The translations under genes and the position numbers were made by a program. A model generated the notes under the pieces. That model did no database searches and had not been told where the DNA came from. It saw nothing but the letters and a program-made list of their open reading frames with translations. This document shows positions 1-8,536 of a DNA stretch of 20,796 bases, piece by piece. Numbering within the stretch: the stretch's first letter is position 1; the number at the start of each line of letters is the position of its first letter. Source of the stretch: Rhizophagus sp. LPA8_4_AMF (Eukaryota > Glomeromycota > Glomeromycetes > Glomerales > Glomeraceae); the NCBI GenBank assembly GCA_021464525.1, contig JADRCO010001264.1:1-20796 (forward strand), in the 5' to 3' direction.

Positions 1-82
1 TATAAAAAATCGGTTCTGGAAATTCCGGTTCGGTATAACGAGATTTCGGTACAAACAGGTTCGTTATAACCAGTGGCGACTG
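1..82. mobile_element. Terminal end of a pogo/Tigger-like (Tc1/mariner superfamily) DNA transposon, cut by the window edge
   Basis: Read on the minus strand, the element starts CAGTCGCCACTGGTTATAAC at position 82 and runs off the left edge. A CAGT-starting terminus followed by TATAACGAAC-type sequence is characteristic of Tigger/pogo elements, which duplicate a TA on insertion. A TA dinucleotide (83-84) directly follows the terminus. No transposase sequence is visible. Only one end is present, so the size of the element and whether it is autonomous cannot be judged. Confidence 0.6.
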
Positions 83-84
83 TA

Positions 85-571
85 TATTTTGTTTAAAGCA
101 AATAAAGTATTTAAAATGTACGGCTAAAAAGCTTGAAAAAGTTTTAGAAAAAAGTTTTTTTGTAAATTTCATTAGTTTATATGCTAAAATATGCTAAATA
201 ATGGACTGTCTTTTTGACAAGATCCTTTTAAACTAACCAAGGCGTTCGACATATTTTTTTTTTATTAAATTATTTTTAAGAAACTAACGAACATTTTTGG
301 TAATACAGAATTTAATAGGTTAAAATATTACACAGGTTTCATATAGGGGATTTAAAAAAAAGCCGAAAATTTAATAGTAAATTTTGATGATCAAATGATC
401 GACATACTATGTAACACCATTTGGGGTAGACATGTCCGCTGACTGAGAATAATTCTCACATATATGCGACCTAATTATTTTTATTTTTTTTTTTTCGCAA
501 ATAAAATTCTTTTCACACGTACGCTAGTTTGCACCAATAACATTTCGCAAAAAAAAAGTATATAACCCGAA
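85..571. other. AT-rich spacer upstream of the Crinkler pseudogene
   Basis: No supported gene. It holds a 13-bp palindrome (GAGAAT-A-ATTCTC, 445-457) and a TATATAAC string at 559-566. The latter looks like a TATA box but sits only about 6 bp before the Crinkler ATG, so it is either chance or part of a promoter whose original start codon has changed. Confidence 0.5.
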
Positions 572-926
572 ATGTTTATCATTTTACTCTGTCTCGTCAA
601 AGGTAATTGCAACCGCGAACGCTATTTCTGTCGATATTGATAGGGACCAGCTTGTTGCCCACTTCAAAAAGTTATCAAGGCGGAATATATATATAATAAA
701 ATGACTTTGCTGGTGTAGACGCGGACAAGCTCAAGCTATGGAATGTGAAAATCTCTGACGTTCGTGACGATCTCTTAAGTGATAAGACGAACCGGAACTC
801 CTTGCGACAAGGGAGACTACTGGTCCGAGAAACCGCCTAAAAGGTCGAAGTACCCGTGTCAACCGCCACTTCAGGAATTACTTGAAGTCGCCTCGCTTCG
901 GATTTTGCTTAACAAGTTTGTCTATC

Positions 927-1015
927 GTACGTATAAATTTAGGTTATAACGGCTGATCGTTTCTTCGGGAAACAGTTTGGGTTATGGAATTTTTCTAACC
1001 GACTTCACATTGCAG
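927..1015 (+). other. Relic spliceosomal intron inside the Crinkler pseudogene
   Basis: An 89-bp stretch begins with GTACGT, ends with TTGCAG and has CTAAC (995-999) about 16 bases before the acceptor. This is the layout of a short fungal intron with donor, branch site and acceptor. It separates the header-side sequence from the downstream block SSSLVKWNVNIEEATLEDL (about 1030-1086). The signals appear intact even though the surrounding reading frame is broken. Confidence 0.5.
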
Positions 1016-1393
1016 ACTTCGACGTCGTCGTTAGTCAAATGGAACGTAAATATCGAGGAAGCAACTCTCGAAGACCTCAAAGAATATATACGTGAAATGA
1101 AAAAGTCACCGGCTCTCTAAAATGATTCCGCGATATTGATCGGAACGATCAAGACTTCTGCTGCAAAGTGCTCCGACTATTCGTATCAAAGAAGAATTTC
1201 AAGTTTACTGTGTTCATCGAGGCGCCATCAAGCCATTTAACTTCAGAAAGTGTGTCAACTCTACGGTCTTAATGATGACCCGAATCCTAGAATTAACGTG
1301 TATCCTGTTTTTTTCATGTGGTTCTGCCGACTTAACTAGCAAAAAGTCCAAAGCCAGGATTTAGCATCTAATGGCCGAGTTGAACCTTCGTAA

Positions 1394-1939
1394 AAAGACC
1401 ACCCCAATGAGGTGACGAAATCCATCTATTCGTACTGTTACTTGGCCAGCGGTGTATCATTGTACGATAATAATTTCAAAATCATGTCGGAAAAACTTGT
1501 CATGGGACATAACAGCCAAAGAAATCTTGATTTAGCAATAGATTGTCGTTCAACCGAAAGGATAGCTGGATTAGTCGAAGGTAAAAAAGATGACTTTAAA
1601 CAAGGCTTTGCGCAAGCTACCGTGCAGATGGAATCATCCCTAACGTGTAATGAAATCGATGATGAATATGATATTGATAAAGTATGGGTGATTGTAACCT
1701 ATGGGGAAAAATGGTACTTTATGGAATGCACGCTTGATGAAGAGAGAAAGCCATCGTTTAAGCTATCAGAACCAGGGTTCGTTGTATATAATGATGATAA
1801 TATGGAAAACATTGTCGTGAAAGTTCTCAGCCATATCGTTTGGTTGTTGGATGAAGCACAGAAGCCGGTGAAAGTTTCTCAAAGCGGAGAGAGTGGAATA
1901 AAAAGGTTAAGGTCAGGCGATCTTGCGGGAACGGATTAA
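1394..1939 (+). CDS. Open C-terminal fragment of the Crinkler: PD-(D/E)XK-like nuclease domain
   Basis: The frame is open from 1394 (after a TAA at 1391-1393) to the TAA at 1937-1939, about 181 residues. The first in-frame ATG is only at 1484, so there is no convincing start; this is the tail of the larger broken gene. Counting from 1394, D50 (in AIDCRSTERI), then E62-G63-K64 (in GLVEGKKDDF) and a following glutamine-rich helix (QGFAQATVQ) give the D...ExK...Q order of restriction-endonuclease-fold domains seen at the C-terminus of one class of Crinklers. The block KWYFMECTLDEERKPSFKLSE near residues 108-128 belongs to the same conserved C-terminal module. The nuclease assignment rests on motif spacing, not on a structure or search. 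The domain survives intact while the header is shattered, which could mean recent decay or use of the fragment as a donor for recombination. Confidence 0.6.
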   Translation, partial: KDHPNEVTKSIYSYCYLASGVSLYDNNFKIMSEKLVMGHNSQRNLDLAIDCRSTERIAGLVEGKKDDFKQGFAQATVQMESSLTCNEIDDEYDIDKVWVIVTYGEKWYFMECTLDEERKPSFKLSEPGFVVYNDDNMENIVVKVLSHIVWLLDEAQKPVKVSQSGESGIKRLRSGDLAGTD

Positions 1940-2224
1940 TAGATAGACCTGGTACCAAAGTATCCCTTAGCGTAGATGACATATACCCCGCGGGGTACGT
2001 CATTTATTTTTGCATATATCACGGGCTACGTCCCAAGCTTTTGTATTTATTTGCGTTTATTAATAAAAAATTTCCTTGGAAAACTTTCACTGACCTCGGG
2101 TCGTCAAAATCACGTGAATTTCACAAATTATTTTTTACTTCACATTACGCACTTACGCTCTAACTAAAATTCTTCCTACTGTATTTCCCCGAAAAAAAAT
2201 GTTTCACATGGGAATGTACTGTAT
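1940..2224. other. Spacer with a GC-rich perfect palindrome
   Basis: TACCCCGCGGGGTA at 1984-1997 is a perfect 14-bp palindrome centred on CCGCGG, very unlike the AT-rich background. An open frame at 1976-2167 lies over it but has no recognisable protein features. No gene is supported. Confidence 0.45.
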
Positions 2225-3075
2225 ATGCTAATCGCCATGATTTGCAAGGGGATTAACGAAGTGACGAAATGGCCTTTTTCTTCACATGCTCAGAAAAAGA
2301 TAAAAAGATATCAAGACTTCGAGGATATTTTTTCTTTCTTAGGGGGGTTAATCAAAATTTTCTTCCGCAAATCAAAGATCAAGGAAGGGCGCTATGAAAT
2401 CAGGTCAGTATATTTTTCGAATCTAAGTGAGGAAAAAAAGGTCTCAATCCTGAACAAATCAATGCGCCGAGAGATGATAGCATTATTCCGGAATCTTACA
2501 TACTGTTTCTTGTCAATCATTAGAATTTTTCTTATAATATCTTGAAATATCTCGAGGATAATATCGTCGGAGATTGAGAGATTCAAAAACTAGAATACTG
2601 GGAGTGCGATCACCATCATCTGTAGACATACCTTTTACATGCTATGCATCGAGAAAAATCTTATTCACAATAAGACGAATATATGTCCATTGCCAGGCTT
2701 GTTGATATCTTAGAACTACCCTCTATTGTGCATGAGTCGCCATTATCTCAATGAAGTGGAACTTTCATCCTAACTTCACCACACATACAGGGAAATGAGA
2801 TGGAGGCGAGATTTGCTGAAGCAAACAGGGACGTGAGTACAGCATTTCAACGGGCCAAAAGTTATTTAAGATGCGTAAAATTCTCCGAAAACCTTTCGCC
2901 ATGTCTTCCACCTCTAAGCTTTCATCTTATCTCTTCTAATGCTCCCACTAAACCACTCGTGTATTTAACCTACAAGCATGCTGTGCATTATGATTGCATT
3001 GATAATCCACGAAAGCTGTTTCCTATATGCCATCAACTGATATGGAAATTGACGATTTGGAAATTCAGGCCTGAA
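2225..3075 (+). pseudogene. Unrecognised, frame-broken coding-like region
   Basis: The base composition is less AT-rich than the spacers and several overlapping frames read like protein, but none is continuous. 2225-2545 gives 106 residues from an ATG, including GRYEIRSVYFSNLSEEKK and a hydrophobic end. 2800-3078 gives 92 residues including the block NRDVSTAFQRAKSYLR. Near 3020-3070 a different frame reads SYMPSTDMEIDDLEIQA, which looks more like real protein than the longer frame. This pattern fits a decayed gene with frameshifts. I do not recognise the family. The short coding-like frame at 3163-3315 may be its last part. Confidence 0.35.
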
Positions 3076-3162
3076 TGATGCTCAAAAAAAAACGATCAAC
3101 CGAAAATCGTTTAGCAAACATCTAATAAGGTAGGGTCGAATGACGTGTTGCATGATTCGACC

Positions 3163-3315
3163 ATGTTGAAACAACTTATTGAGGAGTTTGAATACATTAC
3201 CGAGGATATTTCAGGATCGCAACCCGAAGCCCCAGGAAATTTTACCGAATTTTATAATGCAATTATTAAGGCTGAGGAGAAAATCGGGAGACAGTATTCT
3301 AAAGAGCAACTTTAA
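3163..3315 (+). pseudogene. Short coding-like ORF, probably the tail of a decayed gene
   Basis: ATG 3163 to TAA 3313-3315 encodes 50 residues with balanced, acidic, helix-like composition (MLKQLIEEFEYITEDISG, later NAIIKAEEKIGRQYSKEQL). The frame is open a further 14 codons upstream (SNKVGSNDVLHDST) to a stop at 3112-3114. In the neighbouring frame just before this, KKKRSTENRLANI reads on from the region ending at about 3075, suggesting one frameshift between them. The composition is far from what AT-rich random DNA gives. Family unknown; it may be a C-terminal relic or a small gene. Confidence 0.4.
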
Positions 3316-3642
3316 AGTAATAATTATAATGATTTTGTGCGTAAAATTTATGACATTATTAAGTTACTATATTTTGAAAACATATCCGTGTCATCAATTA
3401 AAGATTTAAGATTTAAATACTAGATTATTTTGGAAGTACTAAAGAAAATAAGGAGAACAATAAAAAATTCATGTTGTTAATAGGAATGATGTTAAAATAG
3501 GTAGGATTTTTTAATTTATTTGTTTTATAATATAATAATAATAATTTTTATTTATCATCAGTTAACTGTTTTACCGATTACTTAATTTGTCCGTTAATAT
3601 TTTCTTTACTTAATAATGACAAAATATTTTATTTTAGTGTAG
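3316..3642. other. AT-rich spacer, no gene seen
   Basis: A short run of AT-rich sequence with TAATAATAATAAT-like repeats near 3530-3545. Nothing else can be supported. Confidence 0.5.
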
Positions 3643-3661
3643 CCTGTTGCATTGCAACAGG
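3643..3661. repeat. Perfect 8-bp mini-hairpin with ATT loop
   Basis: CCTGTTGC-ATT-GCAACAGG. A related copy with the same left arm and a GAA loop lies at 13923-13941, and a third trinucleotide-loop hairpin tops the foldback at 11235-11314. The GC-rich arms stand out from the AT-rich surroundings. Confidence 0.75.
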
Positions 3662-3960
3662 ATTAAATGAGTTTAAATCAATATTTTATATATAATATTA
3701 ACATGTTTTTTTATCTTTAAGTAAAATAATTAATTCTTATATTCTAATTAAAAAAATTATACAAAGCATATTTATTCAAGAACGAAAAAAGAAAAAATAG
3801 AAAAAAATAATTATTAAAATAATAAAATTAAAAAATAAAAATTCACGCTTAACCATATGACCGCAGCATCAATCTATCACTGATCTAGATCTAAGCCTAA
3901 AAGTTAAAATATATATATAAAAAAATATTAATATAAATTAATAAAATTATTTATAAAGAG
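3662..3960. other. AT-rich spacer, no gene seen
   Basis: Mostly A/T with short poly-A runs and a TA microsatellite (about 3910-3918). No open frame of interest. Confidence 0.5.
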
Positions 3961-4310
3961 AAAAAAACTGGGATGAAAAATAATAAAATTCAGTTTTAAA
4001 AAAAAATTGAAAAGAAAAATTATTAAAATCTCGGTTTTAAAAAATTGAAAATAAAAAAGATCCGAGAAAAAAAAGTTATTAATAAAAAGAATTCAGTCTA
4101 AAAAGAGACCAAAAAGAAAAAAGAGACTGAAAAAAATATTAAAAATACAGTCTAAAAAAGAAGCCAAAAAAAAAAAAAAAATATTATTAAAAGTAAACGT
4201 TCTAAAAAAAAGACAAAAAAAGAATATTATTAAAAATAAACGTTCTAAAAAAGACCGAAAAAAAATTAATATTAAAAAAAATGGTCGGCCGAAAAAAAAG
4301 ATCTCTAAAT
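3961..4310. repeat. Degenerate purine-rich tandem array, period about 45 bp
   Basis: About six to seven diverged units. Each has a T-containing core (TTCAGTTTTAAA, CTCGGTTTTAAA, TTCAGTCTAAAA, ACAGTCTAAAA, AACGTTCTAAAA twice) followed by a long A/G run and ATTATTAA. The plus strand is almost all purine for 350 bp. The minus-strand open frame over it (4093-4371) encodes only Phe/Leu/Arg-rich low-complexity sequence and is not a gene. Confidence 0.65.
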
Positions 4311-4438
4311 TAACGTTCGGATAGCTACGGTAATTACGATCTGCTGCAGCCGCGAAGATGGGAATGGCCAAAAATGAAATATGATTAATAAGACAAATTA
4401 GTCTTCATTGTTAATGTTAATCGGAAATTTTTTTGCTA

Positions 4439-4902
4439 ATTATTGCCGTTTTCAGAAATGTTGTCAATCAGAAATGTTGACCATTTTACACCGAACACAC
4501 CGAACACACCGTGAACACATATAAAAAATTATGGAAACTTGAAGTACTCATACCCTAATTTTATATAAATCTATTTTTGTCATTTTTAGATATGAAAAAG
4601 GTTGACAATGGGAATATTTATACCGAACACACACCGAACACAACCGAACACAACGAATACAAGCCAATACAAGCCAATACAAGTGAATACATATATATGA
4701 ATAATATAATTTTTATATATTTTTTTATGCACACTACCTTAAAATATATTACTAAACTTTCAATTTTTGTTTTATAAAGAAAAAAATTTTTTTTTCGTGA
4801 TTTTAATTGCAGTGTTCAGTGTGTGCTCGGTTGTGTTCGGTGTGTTCGATTTGTAGAAATGATCGATACTCTAATGTCAACATTTCTGAAAACGGCAATA
4901 AT
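4439..4902. mobile_element. Non-autonomous TIR element (MITE), 464 bp, with CCGAACAC subterminal repeats
   Basis: The left terminus (4439-4463) and right terminus (4878-4902) are a perfect 25-bp inverted repeat beginning ATTATTGCCGTTTTCAGAAA. Inside each end lie further inverted copies of an ACACCGAACACA motif (about 4490-4516 on the plus strand, 4812-4848 on the minus strand), and the centre has a run of CCGAACAC and CAATACAAG direct repeats (4622-4692). There is no transposase. The outermost bases (TA/AAT on both sides) are symmetrical, so the target duplication cannot be fixed; TA is possible. The open frame at 4577-4777 is just these repeats translated. Confidence 0.8.
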
Positions 4903-5063
4903 CTCAGATTGGCCATCGGAACGTACATATGACGGTTATGACCTGACAGACAATCAAATTATTCTAGACATATTACACGAGTGATCCATCAACTAATTAA
5001 ATCAAAACTATATTCAAATCAAGGTATCATATAAAAATTTACTATTAGAGATTTTTCTATAAT

Positions 5064-5085
5064 AAACTATAATTTATTATAGTTT
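5064..5085. repeat. 22-bp AT-rich palindrome
   Basis: AAACTATAAT-TT-ATTATAGTTT, perfect 10-bp arms. It could be a hairpin relic; no function can be assigned. Confidence 0.5.
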
Positions 5086-5123
5086 AAATTCGCATTCATC
5101 AGGAGTTTAATAAGGGTGTAGAT

Positions 5124-5201
5124 TTGCAAAAATTACACGCATGTAAAAAATCACGCAAACCCACGACACCTACGAGGGTATACGGGTGTGTAAAATTGCA
5201 A
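5124..5201. repeat. Short inverted-repeat element, 78 bp
   Basis: TTGCAAAAATTACAC at 5124-5138 faces GTGTAAAATTGCAA at 5188-5201 (near-perfect inverted repeat). Between them lies a GC-richer core with ACACC/GGTGT pairs around 5166-5189. This looks like a tiny foldback or MITE remnant. Confidence 0.5.
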
Positions 5202-5284
5202 GTATTCTTAATAATGAAAATTCCTATATTTATTTAATTATGATTTTTTAAATAATAAGGAATTCCATGAATAATACATTTTGA

Positions 5285-5415
5285 CTTCTTTTCTCTCTAT
5301 CTCATCTCCTTTCTTTCCTTCCTTTCTTCATTTGCTCTTTTTTCTTACTCTTTCTTACTCTTCCTTCTGTTCTCTTTGTTTTTCCTCTCACCCTTCCCTC
5401 CCTTCGACTTGTTCA
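5285..5415. repeat. Polypyrimidine tract
   Basis: About 130 bp almost entirely C/T on the plus strand (TTTCTTTCCTTCCTTTCTTC-like). The open frame across it (5281-5514) is Ser/Phe/Leu low-complexity and not a credible gene. Confidence 0.6.
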
Positions 5416-5934
5416 TGTATTTTATTTCTTTCCCTATTATTTTTATTTACTAAGCATTGTTACCTCGGTCATAATATGTTTATTTATTTATTTTTTGCTT
5501 ACCTAAGAAACTGAACTGATTACCTTGAGTTATATCATTATAATATAATATCTCATTACAAAGATTGATCATTGACTCAACCGGTTTAATATCTTATATT
5601 ATCCAAGGGTAATTTGAGAAAAAGTTCTATTATACAGTTATAAGGAATCTTGTTTTTAATTAAAAAATGACAATTGAGTACAGTATATAGAAAATGAGTA
5701 ACTTAGATTGACTAAGTGTAATTTACAATTAAAAATAAACTTGTGATAGTATAATTACTATACTTCTGTGTGCAACTGAATTCTAATATATAATTTATTA
5801 AATTGTTGATTAAAGTTTCATAAATTCTAAGAAATGATCGTATGTTTGTAGCAATTTTAACAGTGATCCGAGGGTTCCAAACTCCAACTAAGATTATTAC
5901 CTTCAATGATAAAGAAGGCATTAGTCTCAAATGA
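5416..5934. other. AT-rich spacer, no gene supported
   Basis: Contains an open minus-strand frame (5712-5930) of AT-driven composition with no recognisable motif. It could be downstream sequence of the decayed gene at 5935-6310. Confidence 0.4.
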
Positions 5935-6310
5935 TCAACGACACTTTGTTTCTAATTCACCAACTATAGTTGTAGAAAGAAAGTATTCATCATTTGATCC
6001 TGTATCAAAAACATTGTTCTGTCGCTGCATGGATGGAATTTTTTATCGCCAGCTACATATTCACCATTAGTATCAGTAACTAAAATCATACATTCTCCGC
6101 CGGACACATATATTCTTTAACTTAGCATGAATGCATGATATCCTAGTAATCAATTAAGGTTTTAGTATAAAATAATATAATATTTTGCTTAAAGTTCGTA
6201 TTCTGTATATGCGAACATGTTCAAGATTCGAGATTTTATCTTCAGTGGCTGGTACAAGAGCCGTAGCAATAAAAAATGATAGCGAGTGTTAAAAAGATAT
6301 GAAATTTCAT
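5935..6310 (-). pseudogene. Decayed (or spliced) gene for a small secreted protein
   Basis: On the minus strand ATG at 6310-6308 begins MKFHIFLTLAIIF, a typical signal peptide with a basic start and hydrophobic core. One base shift later the neighbouring frame continues IATALVPATEDKISNLEHV (about 6272-6215). Further on, a clearly protein-like block runs from 6116 (RIYVSGGECMILVTDTNG, then KKFHPCSDRTMF) to a TAG at 5966-5964. An overlapping frame reads SNDEYFLSTTIVGELETKCR and ends with TGA at 5937-5935. Two frameshifts, or an intron between about 6259 and 6117 plus one frameshift, would be needed to join these. The two cysteines and signal peptide suggest an extracellular protein. I do not recognise the family. 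No canonical GTRNGT donor was found at the expected place, so decay is favoured. Confidence 0.4.
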
Positions 6311-6894
6311 TATGCGTGAAATATTTTGATTAGGATCAGGGTGATTTCTACAAATTTGTTAGTTAAATCATAATTTTAAATTAAAATGTCATAATTTAGA
6401 TACCTGTATGTTTATAATTCTAACAAGTTTTTAAGAAAGTTTAAAATTGTTAGTTTTGTTTAAATAATTTATTAATATTATGATCTTTAAATGACGGGAA
6501 TTCGGGATATATATACATATTTTTTTATATATATTATTGGATGGGGAGTAACTATATCGGTCACAGAATGAAAATGGGCCACGTAGTGTGCCTTTCACCA
6601 ATCAATGAAGGGCCCTATGACCGATCGTGTATTAATTATAACACCATAAATAAGTTTTATACTTAACTTTCATTTTTATGCCATTTTAGTCCACTTTATA
6701 ACCTTTTTCCATAAAATATTCATTTACACTATTATTTTTTTTTTTACTCCACTTTATTATATCAATGATGTATAATCATAACAATATCGTTCTATGAAAA
6801 TCTGCTTGACTGAACGATAATTTATATTTGTTTGTTTGCATGTGAATAAATAGAACAAAAAATAGATAATTTATAATTTATCGCGTGAAATTAA
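6311..6894. other. AT-rich spacer with one inverted repeat
   Basis: No gene seen. ATCGGTCACAG (6556-6566) faces CTATGACCGAT (6615-6625), a 10-of-11 inverted repeat around a GC-richer core. It is a candidate 70-bp foldback. TA-rich microsatellite-like sequence lies at 6508-6537. Confidence 0.4.
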
Positions 6895-7065
6895 TCACTC
6901 ATTACTTGGCGACCGGATGTACCTTATATTGAATTCATACGTAAAAACACCACCATGCATGTTGCCGATCAGCAATTTGTAAACGTAATATTGAAATTTC
7001 TCCGAACTTGTATCATCATACTGTTGTGCTACTTTACTTGATACCTTTTTGAAATCAGGTAACAT
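6895..7065 (-). pseudogene. Short coding-like ORF of 56 codons, unknown family
   Basis: Minus strand, ATG 7065-7063 to TGA 6897-6895. The composition is strongly protein-like (MLPDFKKVSSKVAQQYDDTS, then YYVYKLLIGNMHGG and FNIRYIRSPSNE), with aromatic and glycine residues that random AT-rich DNA rarely gives. The frame is open 12 codons further upstream, to a TAG. It may be the last exon of a gene whose earlier part lies at 7249-7434, but no usable splice pair was found between them. Family not recognised; it could be a relic or a genuine small protein. Confidence 0.4.
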
Positions 7066-7116
7066 ATCGTAAAAAATAAAGTATTTAAAAAAATTTATTA
7101 TACTGCACTAACGGGT

Positions 7117-7130
7117 TTATCACGTGATAA
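7117..7130. repeat. 14-bp palindrome with an E-box core
   Basis: TTATCACGTGATAA is a perfect palindrome centred on CACGTG, the usual bHLH site. It lies between the two minus-strand coding relics. A regulatory role is possible but unsupported. Confidence 0.35.
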
Positions 7131-7248
7131 GATCACAGGATTATGAAACAAATATTATAGTGTTGGTCAGAAATTGCTGTACCAGGGTTTTTTTATCAAA
7201 CAATAAACAGATACTGTGGGACGTAACATATTAACATACGTTACTCAT

Positions 7249-7434
7249 TTAATCCATGTGGTCTGAATGGCGTACAATTAATACAGTTCCAGAACTCCGC
7301 ATTGTTATGTAGATCACCGCTAATTCATTGAAACCATATAAAGAAACGTCATACAAAACCATAAAAACTTCCTTGAGACTCTTAATAAACTTGTAGCGAA
7401 GATGAAAGTTCGTACTGTAACGTACATTATACAA
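7249..7434 (-). pseudogene. Coding-like minus-strand fragment, unknown family
   Basis: Sixty-one codons from the ATG at 7434 to the TAA at 7251-7249, with a protein-like middle (FIKSLKEVFMVLYDVSLYGF) and no low complexity. Same strand as, and 180 bp upstream of, the 56-codon ORF, so the two may be parts of one decayed gene. A GTATGT donor-like string follows about 10 bp after the stop codon, hinting that the stop may have arisen by mutation near an exon end. Family not recognised. Confidence 0.3.
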
Positions 7435-8536
7435 TTTTAGGAATCGCTGTAATTATGTCAAGTTTCGTTCATTTTGTTCAGAATTTTCGTTGATCCTAAT
7501 TTTATATATGATTTGCCCGTGTAACATATTGTATAAGGAAATATCTATCCATTTTTGGAATCAATTACCGTTCAAAAAATGGATATGATCTTTTTAAAAA
7601 ATTGCAATTAGGACATAATGTAACGAAACGCCTTAAAATTTGAAACATAATCATTGCAGTTGTTACACGCTAAATAAACAGTAAGTTATCTCGGTAAAGT
7701 AATTTAATTTAACCAAAATAAAAAAATTGTGCAGTGCACGTTTTATATTTTATCATATTGTCTTTCATTTGTATATATATATATTTTTGGAATATAATAT
7801 GGAAAAAAAAAAAAAATTTTTTTTTTTTTTACCCCTTAAAATGTTGAGAAAAATTTTTACCTTACCTTGTATAGAAAAATTTCTCTTCCTTTTTTCTTCC
7901 TTTCTTTGAACTTCCTAAAAAAAACCAGAATTAAAAAAAATTTTGATCAGGTTGTCAAATTGTAGTATTTATATAATCAATGATACAAATAGACAAATAT
8001 AAACATATTAAACACGTTATAAACTATGTTGAAACTACTTACAAACAATACAAAAATGTAGGTGATTGTCAATATTATAGATACAAATAATAAAAGATTA
8101 TTTTATTATAGTAACCAATTGTTGGCGCAGTAATATTACAAAATATTACACCAATCTTTAACCAATCTCAATTTTTCTTTTATCAACTAAAAAAAAAATT
8201 ATTTTTTATTTTTTCCAACGTTTTATTTTATTTTTTCTATCTAATAACAGCAAACATTATGAAACTGTGAAACAATATGGATTTAAAGGATCTTGCGTAC
8301 GTATATAGTATGTTAGAATTCTGTTTACTATTTATAAATCAATAAACTTAGTTATTTTAAGTAATAACTAATAATTTAATAAAATTTCAGTTGCTTATGC
8401 TATAAAAAAGTTTGGATATCTAAGGATTTATCATATAAATAATAGTTTGAGGGATAAGAAGATGAAAATTCTACAAAAGGTCCATATTTTTTAAAAAATA
8501 AAAAATAAAAAATTTTGTTCAATACCAAATCTAATA
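7435..8536. other. AT-rich spacer and probable 5' region of the pseudokinase gene
   Basis: No gene supported. It holds a loose inverted repeat built on TATCCATTTTT/AAAAAATGGATA (about 7548-7585), a poly-A/poly-T switch at 7803-7830, and several AT-only stretches. An open frame at 8400-8609 on the minus strand is a shadow of the gene at 8537. Confidence 0.45.

Larger units (their letters stand above)
572..1939 (+). pseudogene. Crinkler (CRN)-like effector gene, broken by several frameshifts
   Basis: Starting at ATG 572 the translation has LCLVKGN, matching the conserved LFLAK-type header (a ubiquitin-like N-terminal domain) of Crinkler proteins. The rest of the header appears in shifting frames: NAISVDIDRDQLVAHFKK (about 618-670), NDFAGVDADKLKLW (about 700-742), then DYWSEKPPKR (about 818-845). 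Frame changes are needed near 612-618, in the TA repeat at 687-696, at 770-790 and near 815. An early TGA lies at 638-640. Further on, KVCQLYGLNDDP (about 1249-1283) and the C-terminal domain from 1394 are recognisable. Crinklers are known from oomycetes and from arbuscular mycorrhizal fungi, where a member has been linked to symbiosis. Typical architecture is header, variable middle, then a C-terminal enzymatic domain. This copy cannot make a full-length protein without several corrections, so it is called a pseudogene. Sequencing errors are an unlikely cause because the damage is spread over 800 bp. Confidence 0.8.

Noticed and set aside
4093..4371. Minus-strand ORF of 92 codons
   Set aside because: Translation of the purine-rich tandem array: Phe/Leu/Ile low complexity, with no domain signal.
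4577..4777. Plus-strand ORF of 66 codons
   Set aside because: Lies wholly within the MITE and consists of its CCGAACAC/CAATACAAG repeats translated.
5281..5514. Plus-strand ORF of 77 codons rich in Ser/Phe/Leu
   Set aside because: Read-through of a polypyrimidine tract; composition is explained by CT repeats.
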